From an uncultured Deefgea sp. (GTDB taxonomy: Bacteria; Pseudomonadota; Gammaproteobacteria; Burkholderiales; Chitinibacteraceae), in the NCBI RefSeq assembly GCF_947072475.1, contig NZ_CAMTIA010000018.1, forward strand, positions 1 through 57,317: a DNA stretch of 57,317 nucleotides, given 5' to 3'. Positions 8,027 through 16,038 of this stretch are shown one piece after another (positions within the stretch are counted from its first letter, which is position 1; each line of letters opens with the position of its first letter). The position numbers and the translations under genes were made by a program. The notes beneath the pieces were generated by a model. That model saw only the letters and a list, made by a program, of their open reading frames with translations, was not told the DNA's origin and searched no databases.

Positions 8027-9121
8027 TTAGTTTGGCCAGATGGCCCCTAAAATACGAGGGCCTTGCGCGCCGGTGACTGCTGGCAAATTGGCGCTCTGCC
8101 CGTTAATGCAACGTTCGGCCAGCCATGCAAAAGCAAAAGCTTCAACCCAATCGGGGTGGATGCCAACGCTGGCGGTGCTGCTGACCGGGCAGGGGAGTTG
8201 CTCGGCCAGTAAACGCATTAGTTGCTGATTGTGCGCGCCGCCACCACACACCAATGTTTCATCGGGCTGACCTTGGCTTAAGATAGCTTGGCTGATGCTG
8301 TTGGCGGTCAATGCACATAAAGTCGCTTGCACGTCAGCAGGCTTGTCGTTTCGACCTGCCAAATACTGACCCAACCAGGCTTGATGAAATAAGTCGCGGC
8401 CGGTGCTTTTAGGCGCGCTAAGGGCAAAAAATGGTTCGTTAAGCATGCGCGTCAGTAAATCGGGCAAGATTTGACCGCTGGCGGCCCAAGCACCATCGGC
8501 ATCGTAATGCGCGCCGCCATGCTGATGAATCCACAAATCCATTAATACATTGCCCGGGCCACTATCAAAGCCAGTGATGTGCTGGTTTGGACCTAGCCAA
8601 CTTAAATTGGCAATGCCACCAATATTGAGGATCACTCGATTGTGGTCTGGACTGGCAAATAAAGCGTGATGAAAAGCCGGCACCAACGGCGCACCTTGCC
8701 CGCCCGCAGCGACATCGCGAGATCGAAAATCACCGACCACGGTGATGCCAGTATGTTCCGCCAGCAAAGCATGGTTGCCGATTTGTAGCGTATACCCCAA
8801 CTCGGGTCGATGACGAATGGTTTGTCCGTGATTGCCAATCGCCCGAATGTCACTGGCTTGGTACGGTGTAGTTTGCAGTAAAGCTTTGACCACCTCGGCA
8901 CACGCTAAGCTGTGCGCGTTGGCGGCCAGTTGCGCCAAATGAATTTCATCGTGCGCAGGACTTTGCAATTGCAATAATTGCGCCCGCAGTGCCGAGGGCA
9001 ATGGCGCACCCAAACTAGCCAACAGTTGCGGTGGGCTGGACGCCATATCCACTAAGACGGCATCAATGCCGTCCAAGCTGGTTCCTGTCATAAGCCCAAT
9101 GTAAAGGTGACGCTGCGCCAT
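8027..9121 (-). CDS. anmK: Anhydro-N-acetylmuramic acid kinase
   Basis: A 364-residue sugar kinase of the AnmK family. The N-terminal 'IGLMTGTSLDGIDAV' is the hallmark nucleotide-binding and substrate region, followed by 'GDFRSRDVAAGGQGAPLVPAFH' and 'CGGGAHN' near residue 293. It converts 1,6-anhydro-N-acetylmuramic acid, a peptidoglycan turnover product, to MurNAc-6-phosphate. It starts 16 bases after the M23 endopeptidase gene, and the pair makes sense as a wall remodelling and recycling unit. Confidence 0.95.
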   Translation of the reverse strand: MAQRHLYIGLMTGTSLDGIDAVLVDMASSPPQLLASLGAPLPSALRAQLLQLQSPAHDEIHLAQLAANAHSLACAEVVKALLQTTPYQASDIRAIGNHGQTIRHRPELGYTLQIGNHALLAEHTGITVVGDFRSRDVAAGGQGAPLVPAFHHALFASPDHNRVILNIGGIANLSWLGPNQHITGFDSGPGNVLMDLWIHQHGGAHYDADGAWAASGQILPDLLTRMLNEPFFALSAPKSTGRDLFHQAWLGQYLAGRNDKPADVQATLCALTANSISQAILSQGQPDETLVCGGGAHNQQLMRLLAEQLPCPVSSTASVGIHPDWVEAFAFAWLAERCINGQSANLPAVTGAQGPRILGAIWPN

Positions 9122-9137
9122 TGCTATTTCCTGTCAA

Positions 9138-10472
9138 TTAATCCAATTTGGCCAATTCTACCTTGCTCAGTAGCGCCAGTTGTTGCTTTGTGCGCAAGAC
9201 ATGCGGTTTAAATTGGGCCAATTGCGTGGCATTGAGGGGTTTGCTATTGGGTAGTTTTAAGGTTAATGGATTGACCTGCGTGCCTTTGACCTTGAATTCA
9301 TAATGCAAATGCGGCCCCGTTACGCGGCCAGTGCGGCCCACTGCGCCAATTACGTCGCCTTTTTTAATGCTTTGTCCGGCTTTTAAACCTTTGGCAAAAG
9401 CCGATAAATGCGCGTACAGCGTACTGTATTGGTCGCCATGCTTGATTTCAATAAACTTGCCGTAACCACCGTCTTGTGTGACTCGACTCACTACACCATC
9501 GGCCGCGCTATACACCGGGGTACCTGTCGGCGCGGCGTAATCAACGCCTTTGTGCGACTTCCATTTAAATAATACTGGATGAAAGCGACGGGAGAATCCT
9601 GAGCTAATACGAGAAAACTTGACTGGGTTGGCTAAAAAACTTTGTCCCGAAGTTTCGCCATTTTGATCAAAATAAGCGCCTTCAATGCCCGCGCCCGCAA
9701 ACCAAAAGACCTCGTGCGTTTGGCCGTTATTGGTAAATTGCGCGGCTAAAATTCGACCGGTGCGTAAATCTTCGCCGCCGCTTTTTTCAACCTCATAAAT
9801 GACCGAAAAATGATCGCCAGCTTTCAGGTTGTTGTGAAAGTCAACTTTTTGATCGAAAGCCTCAATCAGTTGCTGCGCAATTTCATCGGGCAAGCCAATG
9901 GCATCGGTCGCCCCGTAAAAAGAGCTGCTGATGGTGCCAGATTTTTGCTGCGTATATTTCTCTGCCACTGCCGGTGCAATTTGAGTGCGCAGTTGCTCGC
10001 CATCTCGAATCACTTGGATTAATTCACCGGCTTTGTTGAGATAACTCATTTGCACCAAGCGCCCGTCGGGCGTGGTTTGGGCGCGAATTAAGCGGCCAGC
10101 CGACAATTCATACAGCACGCGGGCGGCGGGGTCGGTGCGGATAAAATCCCAAGCTTGGCTGTCGCTAATCGATAGTTTGTTGAATAACTTGCCTAGCCCG
10201 TCACCGGTCTGAATGATTTCTTCGCGCCAAAATGGCGTATCGCTCTGTACTGAAATGATGTTGGGAGTAATTAGTTGTTGCGTGACTTGGCGCACATTGA
10301 CCGGCTCGCTTGGGCCGTATTCAACCACGCCGTAGGCGGTCACCATCAAGCTAAGGGGTAAAAACACGGCTGCTGTCAACCATGCTAAATGTCTTTTTTG
10401 CCAAGATGCTTGCGTCGAAAGCGCACTAGTGGCGCGCACCTTGGTGAATGATTGCGGTAAAATCCGTTGCAT
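9138..10472 (-). CDS. M23 family murein endopeptidase (MepM-like)
   Basis: A 444-residue envelope protein. One N-terminal membrane segment (about residues 30-48) anchors it. A central OapA/LysM-like region around residues 75-200 precedes a C-terminal M23 peptidase domain with zinc ligands in 'SHKGVDYAAPTGTPV' and 'HLHYEF'. Such enzymes cut peptide cross-links in peptidoglycan to allow growth. It heads the M23-anmK pair on the minus strand; tyrS lies further upstream, an arrangement frequent in betaproteobacteria. Conserved metal residues are intact, so it should be active. Confidence 0.9.
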   Translation of the reverse strand: MQRILPQSFTKVRATSALSTQASWQKRHLAWLTAAVFLPLSLMVTAYGVVEYGPSEPVNVRQVTQQLITPNIISVQSDTPFWREEIIQTGDGLGKLFNKLSISDSQAWDFIRTDPAARVLYELSAGRLIRAQTTPDGRLVQMSYLNKAGELIQVIRDGEQLRTQIAPAVAEKYTQQKSGTISSSFYGATDAIGLPDEIAQQLIEAFDQKVDFHNNLKAGDHFSVIYEVEKSGGEDLRTGRILAAQFTNNGQTHEVFWFAGAGIEGAYFDQNGETSGQSFLANPVKFSRISSGFSRRFHPVLFKWKSHKGVDYAAPTGTPVYSAADGVVSRVTQDGGYGKFIEIKHGDQYSTLYAHLSAFAKGLKAGQSIKKGDVIGAVGRTGRVTGPHLHYEFKVKGTQVNPLTLKLPNSKPLNATQLAQFKPHVLRTKQQLALLSKVELAKLD

Positions 10473-10795
10473 AAAATTCCTAATCCAAACCGCATGCGGG
10501 TTAAAACACGCCGATCATGATTGAAGTAACACGGTGTTGCGCCACAAGGCGCAAGCCAGAATGGGTCGCGATTGACGGTGATTTTTAATCCAAAAAACCA
10601 CAGCACCAAATAGACCATGAGGTCAATTTTTAGTTCGCTACTGTAGCATTGAAACCCATTGCGGCCATTGGCACTTCTTGCGAGTGTAAATAGTCACGCG
10701 GGCACTTGAACTGAGTTGATATGTATCTGACGCAACTGGGCAAAAACCCTTGCTGCTAGCGCAATACCCAAAGAATTACTTAGATAGGATTTAAG
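10473..10795. promoter_or_regulatory. Noncoding gap between divergent M23 peptidase and methyltransferase genes
   Basis: About 320 bases without a supported gene. It must contain the promoters of both divergent neighbours. No clear operator, RNA gene or repeat was seen. The plus-strand gene is preceded by a weak TAGGAT ribosome-binding site. Confidence 0.4.
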
Positions 10796-11620
10796 ATGAA
10801 CGTCATTCCAGAAATTCGCGCCGGCCAATCGATTGAGCTGTTAAAAGCACTGCATATTCTCACGCGCGATGGCAAACTAAACCAAGATAGTCGACGTAAG
10901 CTCAAACAGGTTTACCACTTGTTTAACTTTATTGAGCCCTTGCTCAAATCCACACTGGCCGACCATGAAAATGTCACCTTGGTTGATCATGGTGCGGGTA
11001 AGTCTTACTTAGGCTTTATTATTTATGATTTGTTTTTTAAAGATAAACCGGCCGGGCATATTTACGGCACCGAGTTTCGGGCTGAATTAGTGCAAAAATC
11101 GCGTGAACTAGCCACGCTCTGTGGTTTTGAGCGCATGACTTTTTTGGATATGTTGGTTGAAGACGCCGCCAGCGCCAAAGAAATGCCAGCACAAATCGAT
11201 ATCGTGACGGCGCTACACGCTTGCGATACCGCTACCGACGACGCCATCAAGTTCGGCCTAGAAAAAAACGCCCGTCACATGGTGCTGGTGCCTTGTTGCC
11301 AAGCCGAAGTCGCCAGCGTGTTACGCAAGCACAAAAGCAAAGCCTTGGCCAGCACGCCACTGGCGGAAATGTGGCGTCACCCCATCCATACTCGCGAATT
11401 TGGCAGCCAGCTAACCAATGTACTGCGCTGTCTGCAGCTACAAGCCAACGGCTATCAAGTCACCGTCACCGAGCTGGTCGGCTGGGAGCACTCGATGAAA
11501 AACGAGCTGATCATCGCCAGCCAAAGCAAAGACGCCCCGCGCAAACCAGCCCGTGAAAAAATCGCACAGATTTTGGCCGAAACCAACTTGGGTGATATGA
11601 CGGGGCGGTTTTTGTACTAA
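10796..11620 (+). CDS. Class I SAM-dependent methyltransferase (Methyltransf_32 type)
   Basis: A 274-residue cytoplasmic protein. The SAM-binding motif I is 'LVDHGAGKSYLGFIIYDLF' near residue 62, followed by an acidic strand end 'IYGTEF' and the unusual 'VTALHACDTATDDAI' motif at about residues 138-152, which is characteristic of the Methyltransf_32 group also seen in METTL25 and GSTCD proteins. 'VPCCQAEV' follows. Substrate unknown; relatives are usually proposed to act on RNA or protein. It appears to stand alone between two noncoding regions. Confidence 0.75.
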   Translation: MNVIPEIRAGQSIELLKALHILTRDGKLNQDSRRKLKQVYHLFNFIEPLLKSTLADHENVTLVDHGAGKSYLGFIIYDLFFKDKPAGHIYGTEFRAELVQKSRELATLCGFERMTFLDMLVEDAASAKEMPAQIDIVTALHACDTATDDAIKFGLEKNARHMVLVPCCQAEVASVLRKHKSKALASTPLAEMWRHPIHTREFGSQLTNVLRCLQLQANGYQVTVTELVGWEHSMKNELIIASQSKDAPRKPAREKIAQILAETNLGDMTGRFLY

Positions 11621-11651
11621 GGTGTGGCGCAACGCTGTTTAATGACGATGG

Positions 11652-11727
11652 ACTGAGCGAGTGAGTCGCAGTCGCTCAGTAGCCCGAGCTCAGTCGATGG
11701 GCCGCACCTTTTGCGGCGCAGCCCATC
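11652..11727. repeat. Two GC-rich hairpins between methyltransferase genes
   Basis: ACTGAGCGA/TCGCTCAGT (11652-11680) and GATGGGC/GCCCATC (11696-11727) form two consecutive hairpins with no T tract. They could be a processed RNA structure, a REP-like element or a weak terminator. No closer identification is possible. Confidence 0.4.
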
Positions 11728-11766
11728 ATCCCGAACCGCAAAGTCCCGTACCGAAAAGGGCGCTCA

Positions 11767-12426
11767 ATGCTTGATTTAATTCGATTTTTATACACCCAAC
11801 GTATCACTGGCTTCGCTGTACCCAGCTCACCCCATTTTGATAGCGATGCATCCAGCGCATGGTTTGAGCAAAAATTAATCGCCGCCACGCATTATCTAGA
11901 GTTTGGCTCGGGTGGCTCGACGTACTTGGCCGCCAAGCTAAATAAATCCTTTGTGTGTATCGACTCGGATCGGTTTTTTCTTAAAGCAGTTCTGCAAAAA
12001 ATCACTGCAGATGGCTGGTTCAATCCTGCTAAGCAGGCTTATTTGCCGAGGCCAATTGGCTTTAGTCGCGAGTGGAGTCAGCCGGTGCTGTGGCGCGGCA
12101 TCGGCAGGGCGCGCCAAGCGCAATTTGCTCGATATTCTGATTTTCCAATTGAATCACTCAGCAATCATCGTCAGCCGGATTTGATTTTGATCGACGGGCG
12201 ATTTCGTGCGGCCTGCGCACTCAAAGCGATTCGAGCTTTACCGGCGCAATCAAACTGGACTTTGGTGGTCGATGACTACGTTGGTCGACCTGAATATGAA
12301 GTGATTGCAGAATTTGCCGAGTTAGATTGCCTAGTGGGGCGAATGGCGGTGTTTTGCTCAAAAACTACAGGCACGGCAGCGCAATTAGAGCTTGCGATTC
12401 AAACTTATGAGCTTGATTTTAGATAA
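11767..12426 (+). CDS. SAM-dependent methyltransferase-like protein of unknown substrate
   Basis: A 219-residue protein. 'YLEFGSGGSTYLAAKL' around residues 42-57 has the shape of SAM-binding motif I, 'VCIDSDR' the motif II acidic end, and 'DLILIDGRFRAACALKAIRAL' the motif IV and following helix. It therefore looks like a Rossmann-fold methyltransferase, but no substrate-specific motif is recognised. Translation from ATG 11767 is not preceded by a strong ribosome-binding site. It follows another methyltransferase gene by about 145 bases of hairpin-rich DNA, and ends at a long perfect inverted repeat. Confidence 0.6.
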   Translation: MLDLIRFLYTQRITGFAVPSSPHFDSDASSAWFEQKLIAATHYLEFGSGGSTYLAAKLNKSFVCIDSDRFFLKAVLQKITADGWFNPAKQAYLPRPIGFSREWSQPVLWRGIGRARQAQFARYSDFPIESLSNHRQPDLILIDGRFRAACALKAIRALPAQSNWTLVVDDYVGRPEYEVIAEFAELDCLVGRMAVFCSKTTGTAAQLELAIQTYELDFR

Positions 12427-12431
12427 ACACT

Positions 12432-12458
12432 GGCGTGCAATGCACAGCATTGCACGCC
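12432..12458. terminator. 12-base perfect inverted repeat, probable terminator
   Basis: GGCGTGCAATGC and GCATTGCACGCC flank an ACA loop five bases after the methyltransferase stop. The stem is very strong, but no T run follows, so termination is likely but not certain. Confidence 0.6.
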
Positions 12459-12682
12459 CTAACTAGCAAAAATATTACGCCTTGAGTCGCCGCGAATAGC
12501 GCGTGAGCCGCGACGAAAAACCAAGCGTCAACAGACCCAAGGTAGGCTCATTCTCACGCTGACTTCAGCGCAAAATCCGCGCATTTAAACTGCGCATCTT
12601 TGTAATCAGGCAGTCAATCTGTATTGTCATGTATTGCCATGTAGCGCTTGTAAAATATCGCCTGCATGGCAATACCCAGCAA

Positions 12683-13957
12683 TTACAGCCAAATCACCAG
12701 TGCATGGTTTTTCTTGCCACGACGAAGTAGGGTGTAGCGGCCGAATTTGTAGTCGGCCTCGGTAATGGTTGCGGTTAAGTCAGTGATTTTCGCGCCATTG
12801 ACAATCGCTGCGCCGCTTTCGATGAAGCCACGAGCTTGGCTTTTTGATGTGGCGAGCTCAGTCGATGCCAAGACATCAATCAAGCCATTGGCGTCCCGCG
12901 CTAGCTCGAATGTTGGCAAGCCATCGAGCGCCAGCTGTTCAAAATCTTGCTCGGTCAAACCGTTTTGGTCTTCAGCAAATAGCGATTGGCTAATGCGCTC
13001 GGCGGCGATGACGGCGTCTTTGCCGTGCACCAGTTCAGTCACTTGCTCGGCCAAAATACGCTGCCCTTCTGGTTTTTTGCCGGACGCCAAGTCGGCCGCT
13101 TCAATCGCCGCGATGTCATCCACGCTCAAGAAAGTGAAGTAGCGTAGGAATTTATAAACGTCGGCATCGGCCGTCGACAGCCAGAATTGGTAGAACTTGT
13201 ACGGTGAGGTTTTTTTGCGATCTAGCCAAATGGTGCCGCTTTCGGTCTTGCCAAATTTGGTGCCGTCTGACTTGGTGACCAAAGGCATGGTCAAGCCATG
13301 CACCGATTGCTGACGCATGCGGCGAGTTAAGTCCGTACCGGCGGTGATATTGCCCCATTGATCCGAGCCGCCGATTTGCAATTGGCAACCGTATTGCTCG
13401 TTGAGCACCACAAAATCGTAGCCCTGCAGCAGGCTGTAAGTGAATTCGGTAAACGAAATGCCGTCGCCGTCGCGGTTAATGCGTTGCTTTACCGATTCTT
13501 TGTTAATCATATTGTTAACGGAAAAATGCTTACCGATATCGCGCAAGAAAGCCAAGATGTCCATCTTGGCGTACCAGTCATGGTTGTTGGCCATGATGGC
13601 GGCATTGTCGCCTTCAAAGCTTAAAAACGGTGACACTTGGGCGCGGATTTTGCCGACCCAGCCTTCAATTACATCCAGCGTATTGAGTTTGCGCTCGGCC
13701 GCCTTAAATGATGGGTCACCAATCATGCCGGTGGCGCCGCCAACTAGGGCGATGGGCTTGTGGCCGGCTTGTTGAAAGCGCTTTAGTACCAAAATCGGCA
13801 CCAGACTGCCGATGTGCAGACTGTCTGCCGTTGGGTCAAAACCACAATACAAAGTGATTTTGTTTTCTGCCATTAGTTTGCCCAGTGCGACGGCATCAGT
13901 TTGTTGGGCGATCAGGCCGCGCTGTTCTAAGTCAGCCAATAGGTTAAATTGAGTCAT
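12683..13957 (-). CDS. tyrS: Tyrosyl-tRNA synthetase
   Basis: A 424-residue class I synthetase that charges tRNA-Tyr. The N-terminal '[15 protein letters not shown]' carries the HIGH-like motif and 'KFGKTESG' the KMSKS-like loop; the tyrosine pocket sequence 'YSLLQGYDF' is intact. The last about 60 residues form an S4 RNA-binding domain. Length and motifs match the standard bacterial enzyme. It starts at ATG 13957. The sequence after its stop (12459-12682) holds no gene I can support. Confidence 0.97.
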   Translation of the reverse strand: MTQFNLLADLEQRGLIAQQTDAVALGKLMAENKITLYCGFDPTADSLHIGSLVPILVLKRFQQAGHKPIALVGGATGMIGDPSFKAAERKLNTLDVIEGWVGKIRAQVSPFLSFEGDNAAIMANNHDWYAKMDILAFLRDIGKHFSVNNMINKESVKQRINRDGDGISFTEFTYSLLQGYDFVVLNEQYGCQLQIGGSDQWGNITAGTDLTRRMRQQSVHGLTMPLVTKSDGTKFGKTESGTIWLDRKKTSPYKFYQFWLSTADADVYKFLRYFTFLSVDDIAAIEAADLASGKKPEGQRILAEQVTELVHGKDAVIAAERISQSLFAEDQNGLTEQDFEQLALDGLPTFELARDANGLIDVLASTELATSKSQARGFIESGAAIVNGAKITDLTATITEADYKFGRYTLLRRGKKNHALVIWL

Positions 13958-14021
13958 TTGGTTTCCTTCTTAATCACAATAATAATGGGTATGTGCTGCT
14001 GGGGCATGTTTTAAGCTATGG

Positions 14022-14696
14022 CTAGCTCAATACCCCAAAATCTAAACGCAGCGCGCGATCGCAGCGCGCGGCCAAATCGGTGTCATGCGTCACAATCACA
14101 AAGCCGGTGCCGCTATCTCGGGCTAGCTCCAGCATTAAGTCAAATACCACGCCGGCGTTTTTACGATCCAAATTACCGGTCGGCTCATCCGCCAACACGC
14201 AGGCTGGATTGGTGACCAGTGCCCGCGCAATGGCAGCGCGTTGGCGCTCGCCACCCGATAATTCGCTCGGCTTATGGTGGCCACGATGGCCAAGGCCGAC
14301 TTTGTCGAGCATGGCTTGCGCTTGCGCTAGCGCGGCAGCTTTATTCATTCGGCGAATCAGTAGCGGCATCGCTACGTTTTCGGCGGCGGTAAACTCGGGC
14401 AATAAATGGTGAAACTGATACACAAAGCCCAATTGATGGTTGCGCAATAAACCGCGTTCGGTTTCGTTGAGCAAGAATGGATCTTGCTCTAGTAGGCGAA
14501 CTTCGCCACTGGTGGGTGAGTCAAGCGCGCCAAGGCAGTGTAATAGGGTGGATTTGCCCGAGCCCGAAGCGCCAACAATCGCCACGATTTCGCCGCGACT
14601 GAGCTCGAAATTCACCGCACTTAATACCGGCGTTTGCAGTTGGCCAGACAGATAGGTTTTGCTGAGGTTTTTTGCTGAAAGAATAAGCTTACTCAT
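14022..14696 (-). CDS. lolD: Lipoprotein-releasing ABC transporter, ATP-binding subunit LolD
   Basis: A 224-residue ABC ATPase. Walker A is 'GASGSGKST', the signature 'LSGGERQR' and Walker B '[11 protein letters not shown]'. In LolCDE it powers release of outer-membrane lipoproteins from the inner membrane to LolA. The ATG at 14696 overlaps the end of lolC by 8 bases, so translation is likely coupled. A longer open frame upstream runs into lolC and is not used. Together with bamC and nlpD, it shows an ordinary lipoprotein pathway. Confidence 0.94.
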   Translation of the reverse strand: MSKLILSAKNLSKTYLSGQLQTPVLSAVNFELSRGEIVAIVGASGSGKSTLLHCLGALDSPTSGEVRLLEQDPFLLNETERGLLRNHQLGFVYQFHHLLPEFTAAENVAMPLLIRRMNKAAALAQAQAMLDKVGLGHRGHHKPSELSGGERQRAAIARALVTNPACVLADEPTGNLDRKNAGVVFDLMLELARDSGTGFVIVTHDTDLAARCDRALRLDFGVLS

Positions 14697-15924
14697 AGCG
14701 TAGTGCCTCCGCCGGATTAACGCGCGATGCACGCCAGCTTGGGTAAAGCGTTGCCAATAGCGCCAGTAATAATGAAATAACACCGATGCTGATCACATCG
14801 TTGGCGATGATTTTGGATGGCAACTCGGTAATTAAGTACACATCGGCCGACAGAATCTGCGCGCCAATGATTTTTTCAATAAAGGGGACGATGGTGCCAA
14901 TATTGGCGGCGACCAACACCCCACCGGCGACGCCCGCCGCAGTGCCAATAAAGCCCGAAATCGCACCGTTGACCAAAAATATTTTCATAATCGAAGCAGG
15001 GGACGCGCCCAGTGTTCGCAAGATGGCAATGTCCGCTTGTTTGTCGGTGACCAGCATCACCAAGGTCGATACGAGGTTAAACGCGGCAACGGCGACAATC
15101 AGCGTCAAGATAATAAACATCATGCGTTTTTCGATTTCGACTGCGCGAAAATACGTTGGGTTTTCTTGGCTCCAATCAGCAACAATCAGCTCAGGTAATG
15201 TGCGATTGATTTCTCGAGCGACTTCGCGGGCTTTAAATAAATCGTCGATTTTAAGGCGCACGCCGCTCACTGCTTCGCCAGTGCGATACAGTTTTTGTGC
15301 GTCGACCAGATGAATCATCGCCAGATTGGCGTCGTAAGGGTAGTAGTCAGCTTTGAAAATGCCGCCAACGGTAAATTGCCGCATGCGCGGGAGTAAGCCT
15401 GCGGGAGTGACTTGTCCTTGCGGGGTAATCAGGGTGACTTTGTCGCCCACGCCCACGCCAAGCTCTTGTGCTAAGGCCCAGCCTAATACCACATTAAACT
15501 TCCCTTGTTGTAAGGTATCTAGTCGGCCGCTAACGATTTTGTCGGCTAACTCGCTCACTTTAGGTTCAAGCTCGGGGTTGATGCCGCGTACCAAGACGCC
15601 TTTGACTTGGCTGCCATTGGTAAATAAGCCTTGTCCCATCACATAGGGCGCAGCGCCTTTAACTTGCGGATTTTGCGCGCTGATTTGTGCTGCGGCATGC
15701 CAGTCTTGTAGGTTGTTGTCGGGGCTAGAAATCGTAATGTGCGAAGTCATGCCGAGCATGCGATTACGGACTTCTTCTTGGAATCCATTCATGACCGACA
15801 ACACAATAATCAGCGCCGCAACGCCAAGGGCAATCCCCAGGATTGAAACCAAAGAAATAAACGAAATAAAGCCATTGCGCCGCTTAGCGCGGGTGTAGCG
15901 AAGGCCAATTAATAATTCATACAT
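14689..15924 (-). CDS. lolC: Lipoprotein-releasing ABC transporter permease LolC/LolE
   Basis: A 411-residue inner-membrane protein: one N-terminal membrane helix ('[19 protein letters not shown]'), a large periplasmic domain and three C-terminal helices with the FtsX fold, as in LolC and LolE. The N-terminus [20 protein letters not shown] matches the family well. The ATG at 15924 is chosen over a TTG two codons upstream. Only one permease gene is present beside lolD; organisms with a single LolF-like permease use a homodimer, which could apply here. The gene starts the lolC-lolD operon. Confidence 0.92.
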   Translation of the reverse strand: MYELLIGLRYTRAKRRNGFISFISLVSILGIALGVAALIIVLSVMNGFQEEVRNRMLGMTSHITISSPDNNLQDWHAAAQISAQNPQVKGAAPYVMGQGLFTNGSQVKGVLVRGINPELEPKVSELADKIVSGRLDTLQQGKFNVVLGWALAQELGVGVGDKVTLITPQGQVTPAGLLPRMRQFTVGGIFKADYYPYDANLAMIHLVDAQKLYRTGEAVSGVRLKIDDLFKAREVAREINRTLPELIVADWSQENPTYFRAVEIEKRMMFIILTLIVAVAAFNLVSTLVMLVTDKQADIAILRTLGASPASIMKIFLVNGAISGFIGTAAGVAGGVLVAANIGTIVPFIEKIIGAQILSADVYLITELPSKIIANDVISIGVISLLLALLATLYPSWRASRVNPAEALRYE

Positions 15925-15991
15925 GCACAAGCGACCGGTTTTTTGGTGTGGGTGGGCAGTTTACCATGTGGACGTACAATCCTCCGACAGC

Positions 15992-16017
15992 AAAAAGCCC
16001 GCTTTTGCGGGCTTTTT
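15992..16017. terminator. Intrinsic terminator after adhE
   Basis: AAAAAGCCCGC, a TTTT loop, then GCGGGCTTTTT: a near-perfect hairpin with A/T runs on both sides. It lies 22 bases after the stop codon of the leftward adhE gene and separates it from lolC. Confidence 0.93.
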
Positions 16018-16038
16018 AAGGTTAAATCGAGTTATTTC

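Noticed and set aside
12619-12632. GTATTGTCATGT shared with 18750-18761
   Set aside because: A 12-base match in A/T-rich noncoding DNA can arise by chance and no wider similarity was seen.
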